Shown here piece after piece: positions 36,178 through 44,453 of a stretch of 64,000 bases of DNA. This DNA is from Berkiella sp050247135 (GTDB lineage Bacteria > Pseudomonadota > Gammaproteobacteria > Berkiellales > Berkiellaceae): NCBI GenBank assembly GCA_050247135.1, contig JBFWUT010000002.1:1-64000 (forward strand), written 5' to 3'. Below the pieces are notes generated by a model that was not told where the DNA came from, made no database searches, and saw only the letters and a list, made by a program, of their open reading frames with translations. Numbering within the stretch: the first letter of the stretch is position 1; each line of letters begins with the position of its first letter. The position numbers and the translations under genes were made by a program.

Positions 36178-36570
36178 AGCGCTCGAACTAGTTTGCTTTT
36201 AGGCGAGGCGACAAGCTCTCGAGCAATCAGGAGTGTACTTTCAGTACATGACTGTTGCGAGATGGGCGAAGTCAACAAAGCATAAAAGCAAAATAGGAAG
36301 AGCGANNNNNNNNNNGCGCTCGAACTAGTTTGCTTTTAGGCGAGGCGACAAGCTCTCGAGCAATCAGGAGTGTACTTTCAGTACATGACTGTTGCGAGAT
36401 GGGCGAAGTCAACAAAGCATAAAAGCAAAATAGGAAGAGCGAAGCGCTCGAACTAGTTTGCTTTTAGGCGAGGCGACAAGCTCTCGAGCAATCAGGAGTG
36501 TACTTTCAGTACATGACTGTTGCGAGATGGGCGAAGTCAACAAAGCATAAAAGCAAAATAGGAAGAGCGA
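36178..36570. repeat. Tandem array of 128-bp palindromic (MITE-like) elements
   Basis: Three identical copies are visible: 36178-36305, about 36315-36442 and 36443-36570. Each unit is one long imperfect palindrome. Its ends match as inverted repeats (GCGCTC...CTAGTTTGCTTTTA against TCGCTC...CTATTTTGCTTTTA), and the centre is TGTACT-TTC-AGTACA. GAAGAGCGA (9 bp) occurs before the first unit (36169-36177) and at the end of each unit, like a target duplication. The copy number is not fixed because a 10-N gap interrupts the array. Confidence 0.9.
36306..36315. other. Assembly gap (10 N) inside the repeat array
   Basis: Ten Ns stand where a single A joins the other two units. The gap length is likely a placeholder, so one or more additional repeat copies may be missing. 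Confidence 0.98.
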
Positions 36571-36626
36571 GCGGCTGAGAGTATACCCGTTGAACCTGTT
36601 GGGTAATGCCAGCGAAGGGAGCAGAT

Positions 36627-37226
36627 ATGAATTGGCTTGATTTCACAGGCGCTAGCCTATCTTTAATTTCCACTTATTATTTTACCCAAGCGCGTCGCCT
36701 AGCCTGGCTGGTTGGCCTCTTTGCTATCGTTCTCAACTCAGTGTTGTATTGGCAAAAAGGGATCTATGGTCATTTAATACTTGAGAGTATTTATTTTATT
36801 TCTATGATTTATGGCTGGTATCAATGGTCTGTGGGTCTGTCGAACAAACCCTCTTTGCCCATCCGTTATTTATCAATAGAACAATTTGGCTATTATGTTT
36901 TACTTGCGGTTATCAGCATTGCCTTAACCGCGCAAGTGTTATCGACCTTAACTGACTCGACTATTCCTTACTGGGATGCCACCACCACCGTGTTATCACT
37001 CATTGCTCAATGGCTTTTGTGCAGAAAAATTATTCACTGCTGGATACTATGGTTTATAGTTGATGCACTGGTTGCGTTATTGCAATTATACAAAGGAATG
37101 CCATTTCATAGCGCAGTCCATTGGCTTTATTTGTTCATGGCGGTAGTAGGTTATTATCGCTGGCGTCAATTGTTTGTACAACAAAATAGCTCTCACGATT
37201 TACACCGCAAGGAAGCACTTGCTTAA
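36627..37226 (+). CDS. pnuT: PnuC-family transporter, probably thiamine (PnuT)
   Basis: A 199-residue protein with about seven hydrophobic segments and the PnuC-type start MNWLDFTGASLSLISTYYF. The family takes up vitamins by facilitated diffusion followed by phosphorylation. PnuC proper takes nicotinamide riboside, but the TPP riboswitch directly upstream points to thiamine. The ATG at 36627 has GGGAGCAG five bases upstream; an ATG at 36606 would lie within the riboswitch. A thiamine kinase gene often found beside pnuT is not seen. It overlaps the next gene by four bases, convergently. Confidence 0.88.
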   Translation: MNWLDFTGASLSLISTYYFTQARRLAWLVGLFAIVLNSVLYWQKGIYGHLILESIYFISMIYGWYQWSVGLSNKPSLPIRYLSIEQFGYYVLLAVISIALTAQVLSTLTDSTIPYWDATTTVLSLIAQWLLCRKIIHCWILWFIVDALVALLQLYKGMPFHSAVHWLYLFMAVVGYYRWRQLFVQQNSSHDLHRKEALA

Positions 37227-39352
37227 CCATTTTTGGTGGCTTTCAGGTAAGGATGCTTGTCTTTCATATATTGAGTGACCTCAGCAAACGGCATTGGTTT
37301 TGCAATTAAAAAGCCCTGCAATTGATCACATTCTAATAATCGCAAATAGGCAGCCTGCGTTTCTGTTTCAACGCCTTCTGCTAGGGTAGTGATCCTCAGC
37401 CTTTTAGCTAGATCAAAGATAGCAGCAATAATAGCCTTATGACGTTCATTATTATCAGCACTAATTGCTTGCACAAAGGACTGGTCAATCTTGATCACAT
37501 CAATTGGCAGATCCCTTAGGTAGCTTAAGCAGGAATACCCTGTGCCAAAATCATCCATTGCTATTTTAAAGCCAATTTGCTTGAGTTGATATAATTTATA
37601 AATAATTTCCTGGGTATCGTGCGCAAATATCGACTCAGTAATTTCAAATTGAAAGAAATGAGGATCAATTTTATTTTCATACACAGCTTCAGCAATTTCA
37701 TCAACAAATTCATCTCGCTGAAGCTCTTTGATCGATAAGTTAATACTCACCGTAAAATTTGTTAAGCCCTTTTCACGCCATAAATTATAATATTGACAAG
37801 ATTTATCAAATACCCAATGTCCAATATTAGCAATAACGCCTATTTCTTCTGCCAACGGGATAAATACTGATGGTGGGATCATACCAAGCGCCGGATGAGA
37901 CCAACGCGATAAGGCTTCAAGACCTGCTAAACGCCCGGTTCGCGCATCAATTTGTGGCTGAAAATGCAAATCAAGCTGTTCTAATTGGATAGCAGAACGT
38001 AAATCATTCGATAAACGCATGACTCGTTCAGCTTCAAGATTTAAATCAGATTGAAAATACTGATAATGGTTTTTGCCTCGTTTCTTAGCTAAGCTCATAG
38101 CAAAGTCAGCATATTGCAATAATTTTTCTGCATCAGTGCTATCATCAGGATACAAGGCAATGCCTATACTAGCAGTAATTTGAAATTTTTCACCATTGAT
38201 TTCAAAAAACGGCATCAGCGCCTGATTAATTTTAGTCGCTACTTTGCTGGCATCGTTGATGTGATTAATATGCGTTAGTAACACAATAAATTCATCACTG
38301 CTGGTACGCGCCACGAAATCAGCGTCACGGATCACCGTTCGGATGCGTTGGCTTACTTTTAATAATAACTCATCACCAAAATCATGTCCCAAGGCATCAT
38401 TGTATGACTTGAATCCATCTAAATCGACAAATAATACTGCACATCTAGTGTTATAACGGCGACAATAAGAAACCGTATGTTTTAAACGAAGCAGTAGCGC
38501 CTTACGGTTTAATAAACCCGTTAAATCATCTTGTTGCTCGTTTTCTGATGTTGCACTTTGTGCTTTGTGAGTCTCTGATATGTCACGAAAAGATAGCACA
38601 TAACCTTCAAGGTGAAGCAACTCATCAAATACGGGGGTCAAATAAACTTTAACTGCTGTCTCTTGAGGATCATCCTTCAAAGTTAATTCGTAGCATCCAA
38701 CCGATACTAAGTTATTTGTTTTTTTAACAGCTTCCTCAGCTTTTTTAAGTGCAGTTGAAAAATCTTTTGTGACCCTGTCAGCAAAATGTTCAATAGGCTG
38801 ATTAATCAGATTAGGTAGCGATTCATTTAGATACATAGCAGCGACTGGGTTAGCAAAGGTAATGACTCCTTGCAAATTAATCCCAATCACCCCATCAGAT
38901 ATTGATGCTAATATAGCTTCGTTATTTTTTTTGATTCTCGTATTTTCACGATATCGACACTCATCTTTCAACACTCTCTCAAGAACCAGAGGTAACCTTT
39001 GCAAATAATGACTGCCTTTATCTTTTACGATAAAATCCTTTGCACCTTTACGAAAGGCTTGAATGGCATGTTTCTCATCGGCTTCCTCCGCCACCACGAC
39101 CACAGGTAGCAGTCTTGCTGTTAAATGAGCTAATGCGCTTAGCAACTCGATTGCACTGCCATCGTTGAGATGATACTCACACAAAATCAGATCAATAGAC
39201 TTCTCAAGAATGATCTTGACTGATTCTTTCAAAGTTTTAGTGGTAATTATGTGAACATGGAAGCCATTAACGCTAGCCGCTTGGGATATAGGAAGCCCTT
39301 CCCGTTTGGGATCGCCTATCACCAAAATATTGGCAGAAGTTAATTCACTCAT
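37223..39352 (-). CDS. REC-PAS-GGDEF-EAL cyclic-di-GMP protein
   Basis: A protein of about 709 residues. A receiver-like domain (about 1-125, ILCEYHLNDGS) is followed by a PAS domain (about 145-265), a GGDEF domain (about 280-445) and an EAL domain (about 460-705). The GGDEF active loop reads SSDEF in ARTSSDEFIVLL, so cyclase activity is doubtful. The EAL side is intact (LEALSRW and DDFGTGYSCLSYL), so c-di-GMP hydrolysis is the likely activity. The start is uncertain: the ATG at 39352 begins the domain but its AAGGGT is very close; a GTG at 39466 would add 38 residues. Confidence 0.88.
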   Translation of the reverse strand: MSELTSANILVIGDPKREGLPISQAASVNGFHVHIITTKTLKESVKIILEKSIDLILCEYHLNDGSAIELLSALAHLTARLLPVVVVAEEADEKHAIQAFRKGAKDFIVKDKGSHYLQRLPLVLERVLKDECRYRENTRIKKNNEAILASISDGVIGINLQGVITFANPVAAMYLNESLPNLINQPIEHFADRVTKDFSTALKKAEEAVKKTNNLVSVGCYELTLKDDPQETAVKVYLTPVFDELLHLEGYVLSFRDISETHKAQSATSENEQQDDLTGLLNRKALLLRLKHTVSYCRRYNTRCAVLFVDLDGFKSYNDALGHDFGDELLLKVSQRIRTVIRDADFVARTSSDEFIVLLTHINHINDASKVATKINQALMPFFEINGEKFQITASIGIALYPDDSTDAEKLLQYADFAMSLAKKRGKNHYQYFQSDLNLEAERVMRLSNDLRSAIQLEQLDLHFQPQIDARTGRLAGLEALSRWSHPALGMIPPSVFIPLAEEIGVIANIGHWVFDKSCQYYNLWREKGLTNFTVSINLSIKELQRDEFVDEIAEAVYENKIDPHFFQFEITESIFAHDTQEIIYKLYQLKQIGFKIAMDDFGTGYSCLSYLRDLPIDVIKIDQSFVQAISADNNERHKAIIAAIFDLAKRLRITTLAEGVETETQAAYLRLLECDQLQGFLIAKPMPFAEVTQYMKDKHPYLKATKNG

Positions 39353-39478
39353 ACCCTTCACATTTTCGCTGATTCTGTCGATGACATGAATATTGTGATT
39401 TTCATTTGGTTGCTGTGTTTTAATGCAGAACACCGATGAAAACCTTATCAGAAAAATTATCGGCACGAATAGCAGACT

Positions 39479-40558
39479 ATGAAATCATTTACCGATTATT
39501 TTGTCAGTGATTGCAATAATCCGGAGTTTTACCCTCTTTTTAAGCAGCTTAAATATGGTGAACTCCACCTTAAGCAAGATATTGATTCTGGGCTTTTTGC
39601 CATTATTGCTATTCATAGCACCAAACTTGGCCCTGCTATCGGTGGCTGCCGTTTTCAACCCTATCCATCGGTTGAATCAGCAATTGTAGATTGTCTGCGA
39701 CTTGCGCAGGGAATGAGCTATAAGGCAGCTATTAGTAACTTGCCTTTAGGAGGGGGGAAAGCCGTCCTACTGCGACCATCTCATGATTTTGACCGCATCA
39801 AGCTTCTTAGTGCTTTTGGCCAATGTGTAGAAGACTTAGGAGGAAGATACATTACTGCCGAAGACAGTGGCACCAACATTGCTGACATGGACACTATCCG
39901 CACTATCACTCAATTTGTAACCGGTAATACCCAACAATCATTTGCCCAAAAAGACCCTTCCATTGTTACCGCTTTTGGCGTTCGTCGCGGCATAGAGGCT
40001 GCTGTGAAGTATCGACTGAATCAGGACAATTTAAGAGGGATCCGAGTTGCGATTCAAGGTGTTGGTAATGTTGGTTACCATCTCGCTAAAGAGTTGCATC
40101 AACAAGGCGCTATTTTAACCGTTTGTGATACCAATCCCCAAGCTGTAGCCCGTGCTGTCAATGAATTTTCAGCAACCGCAGTTGCTGTTGAAGACATCTA
40201 TCAAGTTGCTGCTGAGGTATTTTCGCCTTGTGCATTAAGCAATCCTGTTAACCCGCAATCTGTCCATGAGCTTGTCGCTCCGATTGTCGCAGGATCAGCT
40301 AATAATCAATTATCTGATCCCTCAATGGGCTTGACTTTAAAAGAAAGAAACATCCTTTATGCCCCCGACTTTGCGATCAATGCCGGCGGCTTAATTCATG
40401 TGAGTGCGCAATACCACCATGAACTCGAAAGTACGGCTCGAGAAAATATCGCCAATATTTACCATACGTTAATGCTTATTTTTGAAAGTGCTGCTAAAGA
40501 AAATTTACCGACTAATGTGATTGCGAACAAACTGGCAGAACAACGCTTATATCAATAA
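39479..40558 (+). CDS. Leu/Phe/Val-type amino-acid dehydrogenase
   Basis: A 359-residue member of the Glu/Leu/Phe/Val dehydrogenase family in the short, leucine-dehydrogenase-like branch. LGPAIGGCRFQPY near residue 50 and SNLPLGGGKAVLL near 92 carry the substrate and catalytic Lys; GVGNVGYHLAKEL near 194 is the NAD site. It oxidatively deaminates branched-chain or aromatic amino acids to keto acids, freeing ammonia. This would suit an organism living on host amino acids. Exact specificity cannot be read. It is divergent from the c-di-GMP gene. Confidence 0.9.
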   Translation: MKSFTDYFVSDCNNPEFYPLFKQLKYGELHLKQDIDSGLFAIIAIHSTKLGPAIGGCRFQPYPSVESAIVDCLRLAQGMSYKAAISNLPLGGGKAVLLRPSHDFDRIKLLSAFGQCVEDLGGRYITAEDSGTNIADMDTIRTITQFVTGNTQQSFAQKDPSIVTAFGVRRGIEAAVKYRLNQDNLRGIRVAIQGVGNVGYHLAKELHQQGAILTVCDTNPQAVARAVNEFSATAVAVEDIYQVAAEVFSPCALSNPVNPQSVHELVAPIVAGSANNQLSDPSMGLTLKERNILYAPDFAINAGGLIHVSAQYHHELESTARENIANIYHTLMLIFESAAKENLPTNVIANKLAEQRLYQ

Positions 40559-40568
40559 TTCTTACCCA

Positions 40569-40886
40569 TCACAAATGTTTTAACACTGCGACCGTTTGTC
40601 GCAACTCTTGCAGCTCATCTAAGAGATCTAATACTAAAGCAATCCCTGACCAATTAATGGCTAAATCTTGGTGTAAACGTAGCGCTCTTTTTGCCCGATG
40701 TAACGCCATATAATCGAAAACCCATGAATCAAAGGTCTCTCCCTTTGCAGGTTCCAAAACACCAAATGCAATCATTTCTTCGAGCATTTCCTTATCAATG
40801 ACACACAAAGTTTGTATTTCAGTAATCGTGTAGGTGATGGTTGCATCTTGCAAAACCCCTTCGACTATCGGCTCGCTTTTTTTCAT
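40569..40886 (-). CDS. cbpM: Chaperone modulator CbpM
   Basis: A 105-residue MerR-like helical protein. It includes YTITEIQTLCVIDKEMLEEMIAFGVLEP, typical of CbpM, and a C-terminal coiled coil. CbpM binds the J domain of CbpA and blocks its DnaK and DNA functions. It starts two bases after the cbpA stop, the normal cbpA-cbpM arrangement. Confidence 0.9.
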   Translation of the reverse strand: MKKSEPIVEGVLQDATITYTITEIQTLCVIDKEMLEEMIAFGVLEPAKGETFDSWVFDYMALHRAKRALRLHQDLAINWSGIALVLDLLDELQELRQTVAVLKHL

Positions 40887-40888
40887 CT

Positions 40889-41797
40889 TTACACTCCTAA
40901 GGCCGCTCGGGGATTAAACGCCATTTCCTTGGCCATTTTTTCAAATAACGCTTTGTCATTTTCGCTTTGTGCATTAGGCACTTTTATCTCTAACAAGACA
41001 TATTGATCACCTAAGGGTTCCCCAGGCAATCCCCGCCCTTTTAAACGCATTTTTTGCCCCGTTTGGGATCCTGGTGCAATTTTTAAATTGACAGCCCCTC
41101 CCAGCGTAGGCACAGCAATACTGGCACCTAATGCGGCCTCCCAGGGTGTTATGGGTAAATTAAGATAAACATCTTTTTGTTTTACCGTGAAAAAAGGGTG
41201 AGGGGCCAAGTCTATTTCAATATATAAATCTCCTTTGTGGCCACCATTGATACCTTCTTGCCCCTGTTCTTTCAAACGAATTTGGCTTCCCTGCATCACA
41301 CCCGCAGGTATTTTGATTTGTAAAGTTTTGCTTTGTCTGCCTGATTCTAATTGAACAGTTTGCGTGCCTCCGCGATAAGCTGTTTCTAGAGGGATAGTAA
41401 TTTTGGCATGGATATCTCTGCCCTTTCGTGGATGTTGCGGTGTAGCTTCTGCACGACGACCAAAAATATGCTCAAAAAAATCGCTAAAGTTACCCTCACC
41501 TGCAAACGCATAATCTTCAGGATGATCGCCTGAATAAAAATCGGTCTGGGGTTGGCGAAAACCTTGTTGAGCGCTTTCCCAGCCTCCTGTTCGCAGCTTA
41601 TCGTACTCAGCACGTTTTTTAGGATCTTTCAACACTTCCCAAGCTTCATTGATTTCTTTAAAGCGGTTTGAAGCATCCGGTTCTTTACTCACATCAGGGT
41701 GATATTGGCGAGCTAATTTGCGAAAGGCACGTTTGATATCTTGCTCAGACGTTTCTGGCGTCACGCCCAGCACTTTATAATAATCTTTAAATTCCAT
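40889..41797 (-). CDS. cbpA: Curved-DNA-binding DnaJ-like protein CbpA
   Basis: A 302-residue class II J protein. The J domain (about 3-68) has the HPD motif in ARQYHPDVSKE; a Gly/Phe linker and two beta-barrel substrate domains follow (IKIPAGVMQGSQIRLKEQGQ). There is no zinc-finger domain, which separates it from DnaJ. It is a DnaK cochaperone and nucleoid protein. I start at the ATG at 41797, directly before EFKDYYKVLGV; an upstream in-frame start would add 36 unrelated residues. Confidence 0.94.
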   Translation of the reverse strand: MEFKDYYKVLGVTPETSEQDIKRAFRKLARQYHPDVSKEPDASNRFKEINEAWEVLKDPKKRAEYDKLRTGGWESAQQGFRQPQTDFYSGDHPEDYAFAGEGNFSDFFEHIFGRRAEATPQHPRKGRDIHAKITIPLETAYRGGTQTVQLESGRQSKTLQIKIPAGVMQGSQIRLKEQGQEGINGGHKGDLYIEIDLAPHPFFTVKQKDVYLNLPITPWEAALGASIAVPTLGGAVNLKIAPGSQTGQKMRLKGRGLPGEPLGDQYVLLEIKVPNAQSENDKALFEKMAKEMAFNPRAALGV

Positions 41798-41963
41798 GAT
41801 TTTATATCCGTTTGCACTTCTAGATACGAAGCATCTCAGAAGTGATTCATTTGTGCAGCATTCAATTAAGATATACCGCTCGAAGGGAATTTGAAAGTAT
41901 CTCACTTACCCCGTGATACTAGCGCTATTGTGCCTGCACGATAATTAAATAACTTATTCCCGC

Positions 41964-42022
41964 ATTGCACAATGCAATATCTCTTAGGTGTTGATTGCTT
42001 TTCCATATCAGACTGCTATAAT
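41964..42022 (+). promoter_or_regulatory. Promoter and palindrome upstream of the UmuD-like gene
   Basis: TTGCTT (41995-42000) and TATAAT (42017-42022) are spaced by 16 bases, 35 bases before the ATG. A perfect palindrome ATTGCA-CAA-TGCAAT lies at 41964-41978 and may be an operator. It does not resemble the enteric LexA box. Confidence 0.5.
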
Positions 42023-42056
42023 TTGAAATTGGTACAAAATTCTATTAATTATTTAA

Positions 42057-42677
42057 ATGACCCAACAAAAAACATCGACTCGTAAAAATAAGTGGCAGAC
42101 CCTACCACGTGGCGGTAAACGCGATGGCGCAGGACGCCCTCACGGCAGTGGCAAATACGGTGAGCCCACACGAGCTATTCGCGTACCTCAAAGCTTGGTT
42201 GAAGATCTACAGCAATTCCTTATTGCTTACGGACAGAAAGATTATGTAATGCCGCCCAATGCATTGCCCGCCGCTTTAATGCCGAAGAACAATGCTGTTC
42301 CGCTTTATGGACATAAAATTGCCGCAGGTTTCCCGTCTCCTGCCGATGATCATCACGATGCACCACTTGATCTAAACGAGCACCTCATCAAGAACCCTGC
42401 CACTACTTTTTTTGTGCGTGTTGAAGGTGATTCTATGATTAACGCCGGGATCTTCCCCAATGACATGTTAGTCGTTGATTTATCTATAGAACCGCAAGAC
42501 AGCAATGTCGTCATCGCCTTCTTAAATGGTGAATTTACGGTTAAGCGCTTAAAAATCGCTAAAAACCAGCAAATCACGCTGCTACCCGAGAACGAAAACT
42601 ATGCTCCGATTGTCATTAAAGAAGAGATGGATTTTAGACTTTGGGGCGTGGTGACGAGTGTTATACATTCGTTGTAG
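42057..42677 (+). CDS. UmuD/LexA-like self-cleaving protein (S24 peptidase)
   Basis: A 206-residue protein. The C-terminal S24 domain is complete: cleavage site Ala90-Gly91 in KIAAGFPSP, nucleophile Ser126 in EGDSMINAG and Lys163 in FTVKRLKI. The Ser-Lys spacing of 37 equals that of UmuD. The N-terminal 60 residues are longer than in UmuD and basic, with GGKRDGAGRPHGSG, a motif found in some DNA-associated proteins, then a short helical segment. UmuD normally sits before umuC, but none follows here, so this may be an orphan polymerase subunit or a cleavable regulator. No classical SOS box was found. Confidence 0.82.
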   Translation: MTQQKTSTRKNKWQTLPRGGKRDGAGRPHGSGKYGEPTRAIRVPQSLVEDLQQFLIAYGQKDYVMPPNALPAALMPKNNAVPLYGHKIAAGFPSPADDHHDAPLDLNEHLIKNPATTFFVRVEGDSMINAGIFPNDMLVVDLSIEPQDSNVVIAFLNGEFTVKRLKIAKNQQITLLPENENYAPIVIKEEMDFRLWGVVTSVIHSL

Positions 42678-42683
42678 ATCCAA

Positions 42684-42732
42684 TTAACCCTCACCCGCCC
42701 TTCGGGCACCCTCTCCCATATTGGGAGAGGGG
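42684..42732. repeat. REP-like palindromic element
   Basis: GCCC-ttc-GGGC and CTCTCCC-ata-ttGGGAGAG hairpins stand between CCCTC and GAGGGG. It is the same family as 9253-9308 but inverted. It lies between convergent genes, where such elements commonly sit. Confidence 0.75.
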
Positions 42733-42750
42733 AAGTGCCAAATTAATTTA

Positions 42751-42786
42751 TGAAGGCAACAACGCATAAAGGCAAAATAGGAAGCG
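42751..42786. repeat. Degenerate end of the 128-bp palindromic element
   Basis: GAAGGCAACAACGCATAAAG followed by GCAAAATAGGAAGCG matches the right end of the units at 36178-36570 with only a few changes. This shows that the element family is dispersed. It abuts the htpX stop at 42790. Confidence 0.65.
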
Positions 42787-42789
42787 TTT

Positions 42790-43653
42790 TTACGCCAATG
42801 CTTCCAATCTGTTGATCCTTTCCCTGGCCGGCGGCTGGATCCCAAACAGAAAAGACCACTGCTTATTATGCAAAGGGTTAATCGTACACAGCAAGGCTGT
42901 TGTGGGGTGCACTTCAGCGGCTTTCAGTTCGTAGCGCTCTTTAGCGCGTTCTAACTTATACAAAGCATGGGCAAGCCACATCGGATTGCCACATAATTGT
43001 GCGGCTTTTTCATCTGCCTCATACTCACGCGATCGTGAAACAGCGAGATGCACTAAAATAGCCAGCACAGGCGCTACCATGCTCATCACCATTTTGCCTA
43101 TCCAGTTCGGCTCCGTATGGGGGCTTCTGGCTCCCAGATAAACAATCACTTGCAACATATTGGCTAAGGCACTCACCGTGCCGCCAACACCTGCAGCTAA
43201 AGTAGCAAGCCGAGTATCGTTATTTTGGATATGGGCCAATTCATGCGCCATCACACCGGCTAGTTCATCTTTTTCTAGCGCTTTTAACAAGCCTGTGGTG
43301 ACAGCAATCATCGCCTTATCTGGGTTACGTCCCACTGAAAAGGCAACGGGAAATTTATCTTCAATTCGATAGATCCTTGGCATGGGCATATCCGCTTTTT
43401 CAGCTAAATAGGCTACTGTGCCATGCAGTAAAGGCTCATCATCGGTAATGATAGGTTTGGCATTAAAGAGCTTAAAAATGATGCTATCTGAGAACCAATA
43501 AAGAATCACATTCACTGCCACTGCAAACATTAGGGCAATTTGCATGCCAGTTACACCACCGAGTGTTTTTCCGCAGAATAAAACAAGGCATGAAACAACG
43601 CCTAAAAACAACATCGTTTTAAGATTTTGTGGGGAGATCTCTTGTTGTGTCAT
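42790..43653 (-). CDS. htpX: Membrane zinc metalloprotease HtpX
   Basis: A protein of about 287 residues. Two N-terminal membrane segments are followed by the zinc motif HELAH in AGVMAHELAHIQN, two further membrane segments, and the third ligand Glu in SREYEADEKA. HtpX degrades misfolded inner-membrane proteins, in parallel with FtsH. I choose the ATG at 43653 because AGG lies six bases before it; an ATG at 43668 is the alternative. A strong hairpin (43672-43702) lies just upstream, in the presumed leader. Confidence 0.93.
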   Translation of the reverse strand: MTQQEISPQNLKTMLFLGVVSCLVLFCGKTLGGVTGMQIALMFAVAVNVILYWFSDSIIFKLFNAKPIITDDEPLLHGTVAYLAEKADMPMPRIYRIEDKFPVAFSVGRNPDKAMIAVTTGLLKALEKDELAGVMAHELAHIQNNDTRLATLAAGVGGTVSALANMLQVIVYLGARSPHTEPNWIGKMVMSMVAPVLAILVHLAVSRSREYEADEKAAQLCGNPMWLAHALYKLERAKERYELKAAEVHPTTALLCTINPLHNKQWSFLFGIQPPARERINRLEALA

Positions 43654-43671
43654 GCGTTGCCTATTCATTGC

Positions 43672-43702
43672 GATAATATGCCCTTCGGGAGGGCATATTA
43701 TC
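43672..43702 (-). promoter_or_regulatory. Strong hairpin in the htpX leader
   Basis: GATAATATGCCC and GGGCATATTATC form a perfect 12-bp stem with a seven-base loop, 18 bases before the chosen htpX start. There is no U-tract. It could slow translation or stabilise the mRNA; no upstream gene on this strand needs a terminator here. Confidence 0.5.
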
Positions 43703-43745
43703 ACTCTTTCTAACTCAATAAACAACCGCCAATCTCATGAAGCAA

Positions 43746-44453
43746 TCACTGTGACTCGTGTAGACTCACGGCATTTTGACCTTTAAGTGATAATAATTCT
43801 GAAACCGTTACCATGCGGTAGCCCTTTTGTTTTAGGGTATCAATCAGCATCTGTGTGGCTTTCACGGTGTTGTCGCGCCTTTTGCCACCATCATGCAACG
43901 TGATAATGAGGCCGGGTCTTAACTCTTTCATTACGTTATCATGAATTTGCTGCGAAGAAATTTTAGTCCAGTCTTGTGGCAAAAACATGAATAAGACTTG
44001 TCGCTTATTGAGTTTTTCTAATGCCACTTTTAAATTATCAGAGGTGATCCCAAATGGCGCACGAAAGGTAATTTCCTTTTGATAACCTAAATTGCGCAAG
44101 ATAGTATCAACCGATTTAATGTCATTATAAATTTTATCCACTGAACGATTTTTCATCTTGTCATGATACATCGAATGATTACCCAACTCATGACCTTCGT
44201 TCATAATTTGTTTCACAATGTTAGGATATTCTTTGGCATTGCCACCTAACACAAAAAAAGTGCCTTTCACATTATTTTTGTTAAGCACTTGCAAAATTTG
44301 CTGGGTATACGGTTCGCTGGGACCATCATCAAACGTTAACGCCACCACTTTTTGTGTCGTTTTGACATGACGAATGGTTTCACTGGCTGCTATCGCACCT
44401 TGCGACAAGAAGAGCAGCGACGAAAATAATGCGATAGCTTTCAAGCTTTTCAT
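43746..44453 (-). CDS. Secreted polysaccharide deacetylase (NodB domain)
   Basis: A 235-residue protein with a signal peptide (MKSLKAIALFSSLLFLSQGAIA). The NodB domain motifs are TFDDGP (catalytic and metal Asp), HSMYH (HxxxH metal ligands) in LGNHSMYHDKM, RAPFG and the late LHDGG. It should act in the periplasm or outside on N-acetylated glycans such as peptidoglycan or chitin. AAGGACATT precedes the start. It stands alone. Confidence 0.9.
   Translation of the reverse strand: MKSLKAIALFSSLLFLSQGAIAASETIRHVKTTQKVVALTFDDGPSEPYTQQILQVLNKNNVKGTFFVLGGNAKEYPNIVKQIMNEGHELGNHSMYHDKMKNRSVDKIYNDIKSVDTILRNLGYQKEITFRAPFGITSDNLKVALEKLNKRQVLFMFLPQDWTKISSQQIHDNVMKELRPGLIITLHDGGKRRDNTVKATQMLIDTLKQKGYRMVTVSELLSLKGQNAVSLHESQ

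Larger units (their letters stand above)
36145..36625 (+). promoter_or_regulatory. TPP riboswitch with repeat array inserted in P3
   Basis: The 5' part (GGGGTGC at 36149-36155) and the 3' part (GCTGAGA at 36574-36580, ACCC, TTGAACCTG, GGGTAATGCCAGCGAAGGGA to about 36620) are the conserved thi-box halves. They are normally joined by a short P3 hairpin; here about 390 bases of repeat separate them. The 3' end contains GGGAGCAG, which is also the ribosome site of the thiamine transporter start at 36627. Ligand binding would therefore hide the ribosome site directly. Confidence 0.85.

Noticed and set aside
36178..36570. CRISPR array
   Set aside because: The 128-bp units are contiguous, identical and palindromic, with no variable spacers.
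42001..42056. LexA (SOS) box before the UmuD-like gene
   Set aside because: No CTGT-N8-ACAG pattern was found; only a promoter and an unrelated palindrome.
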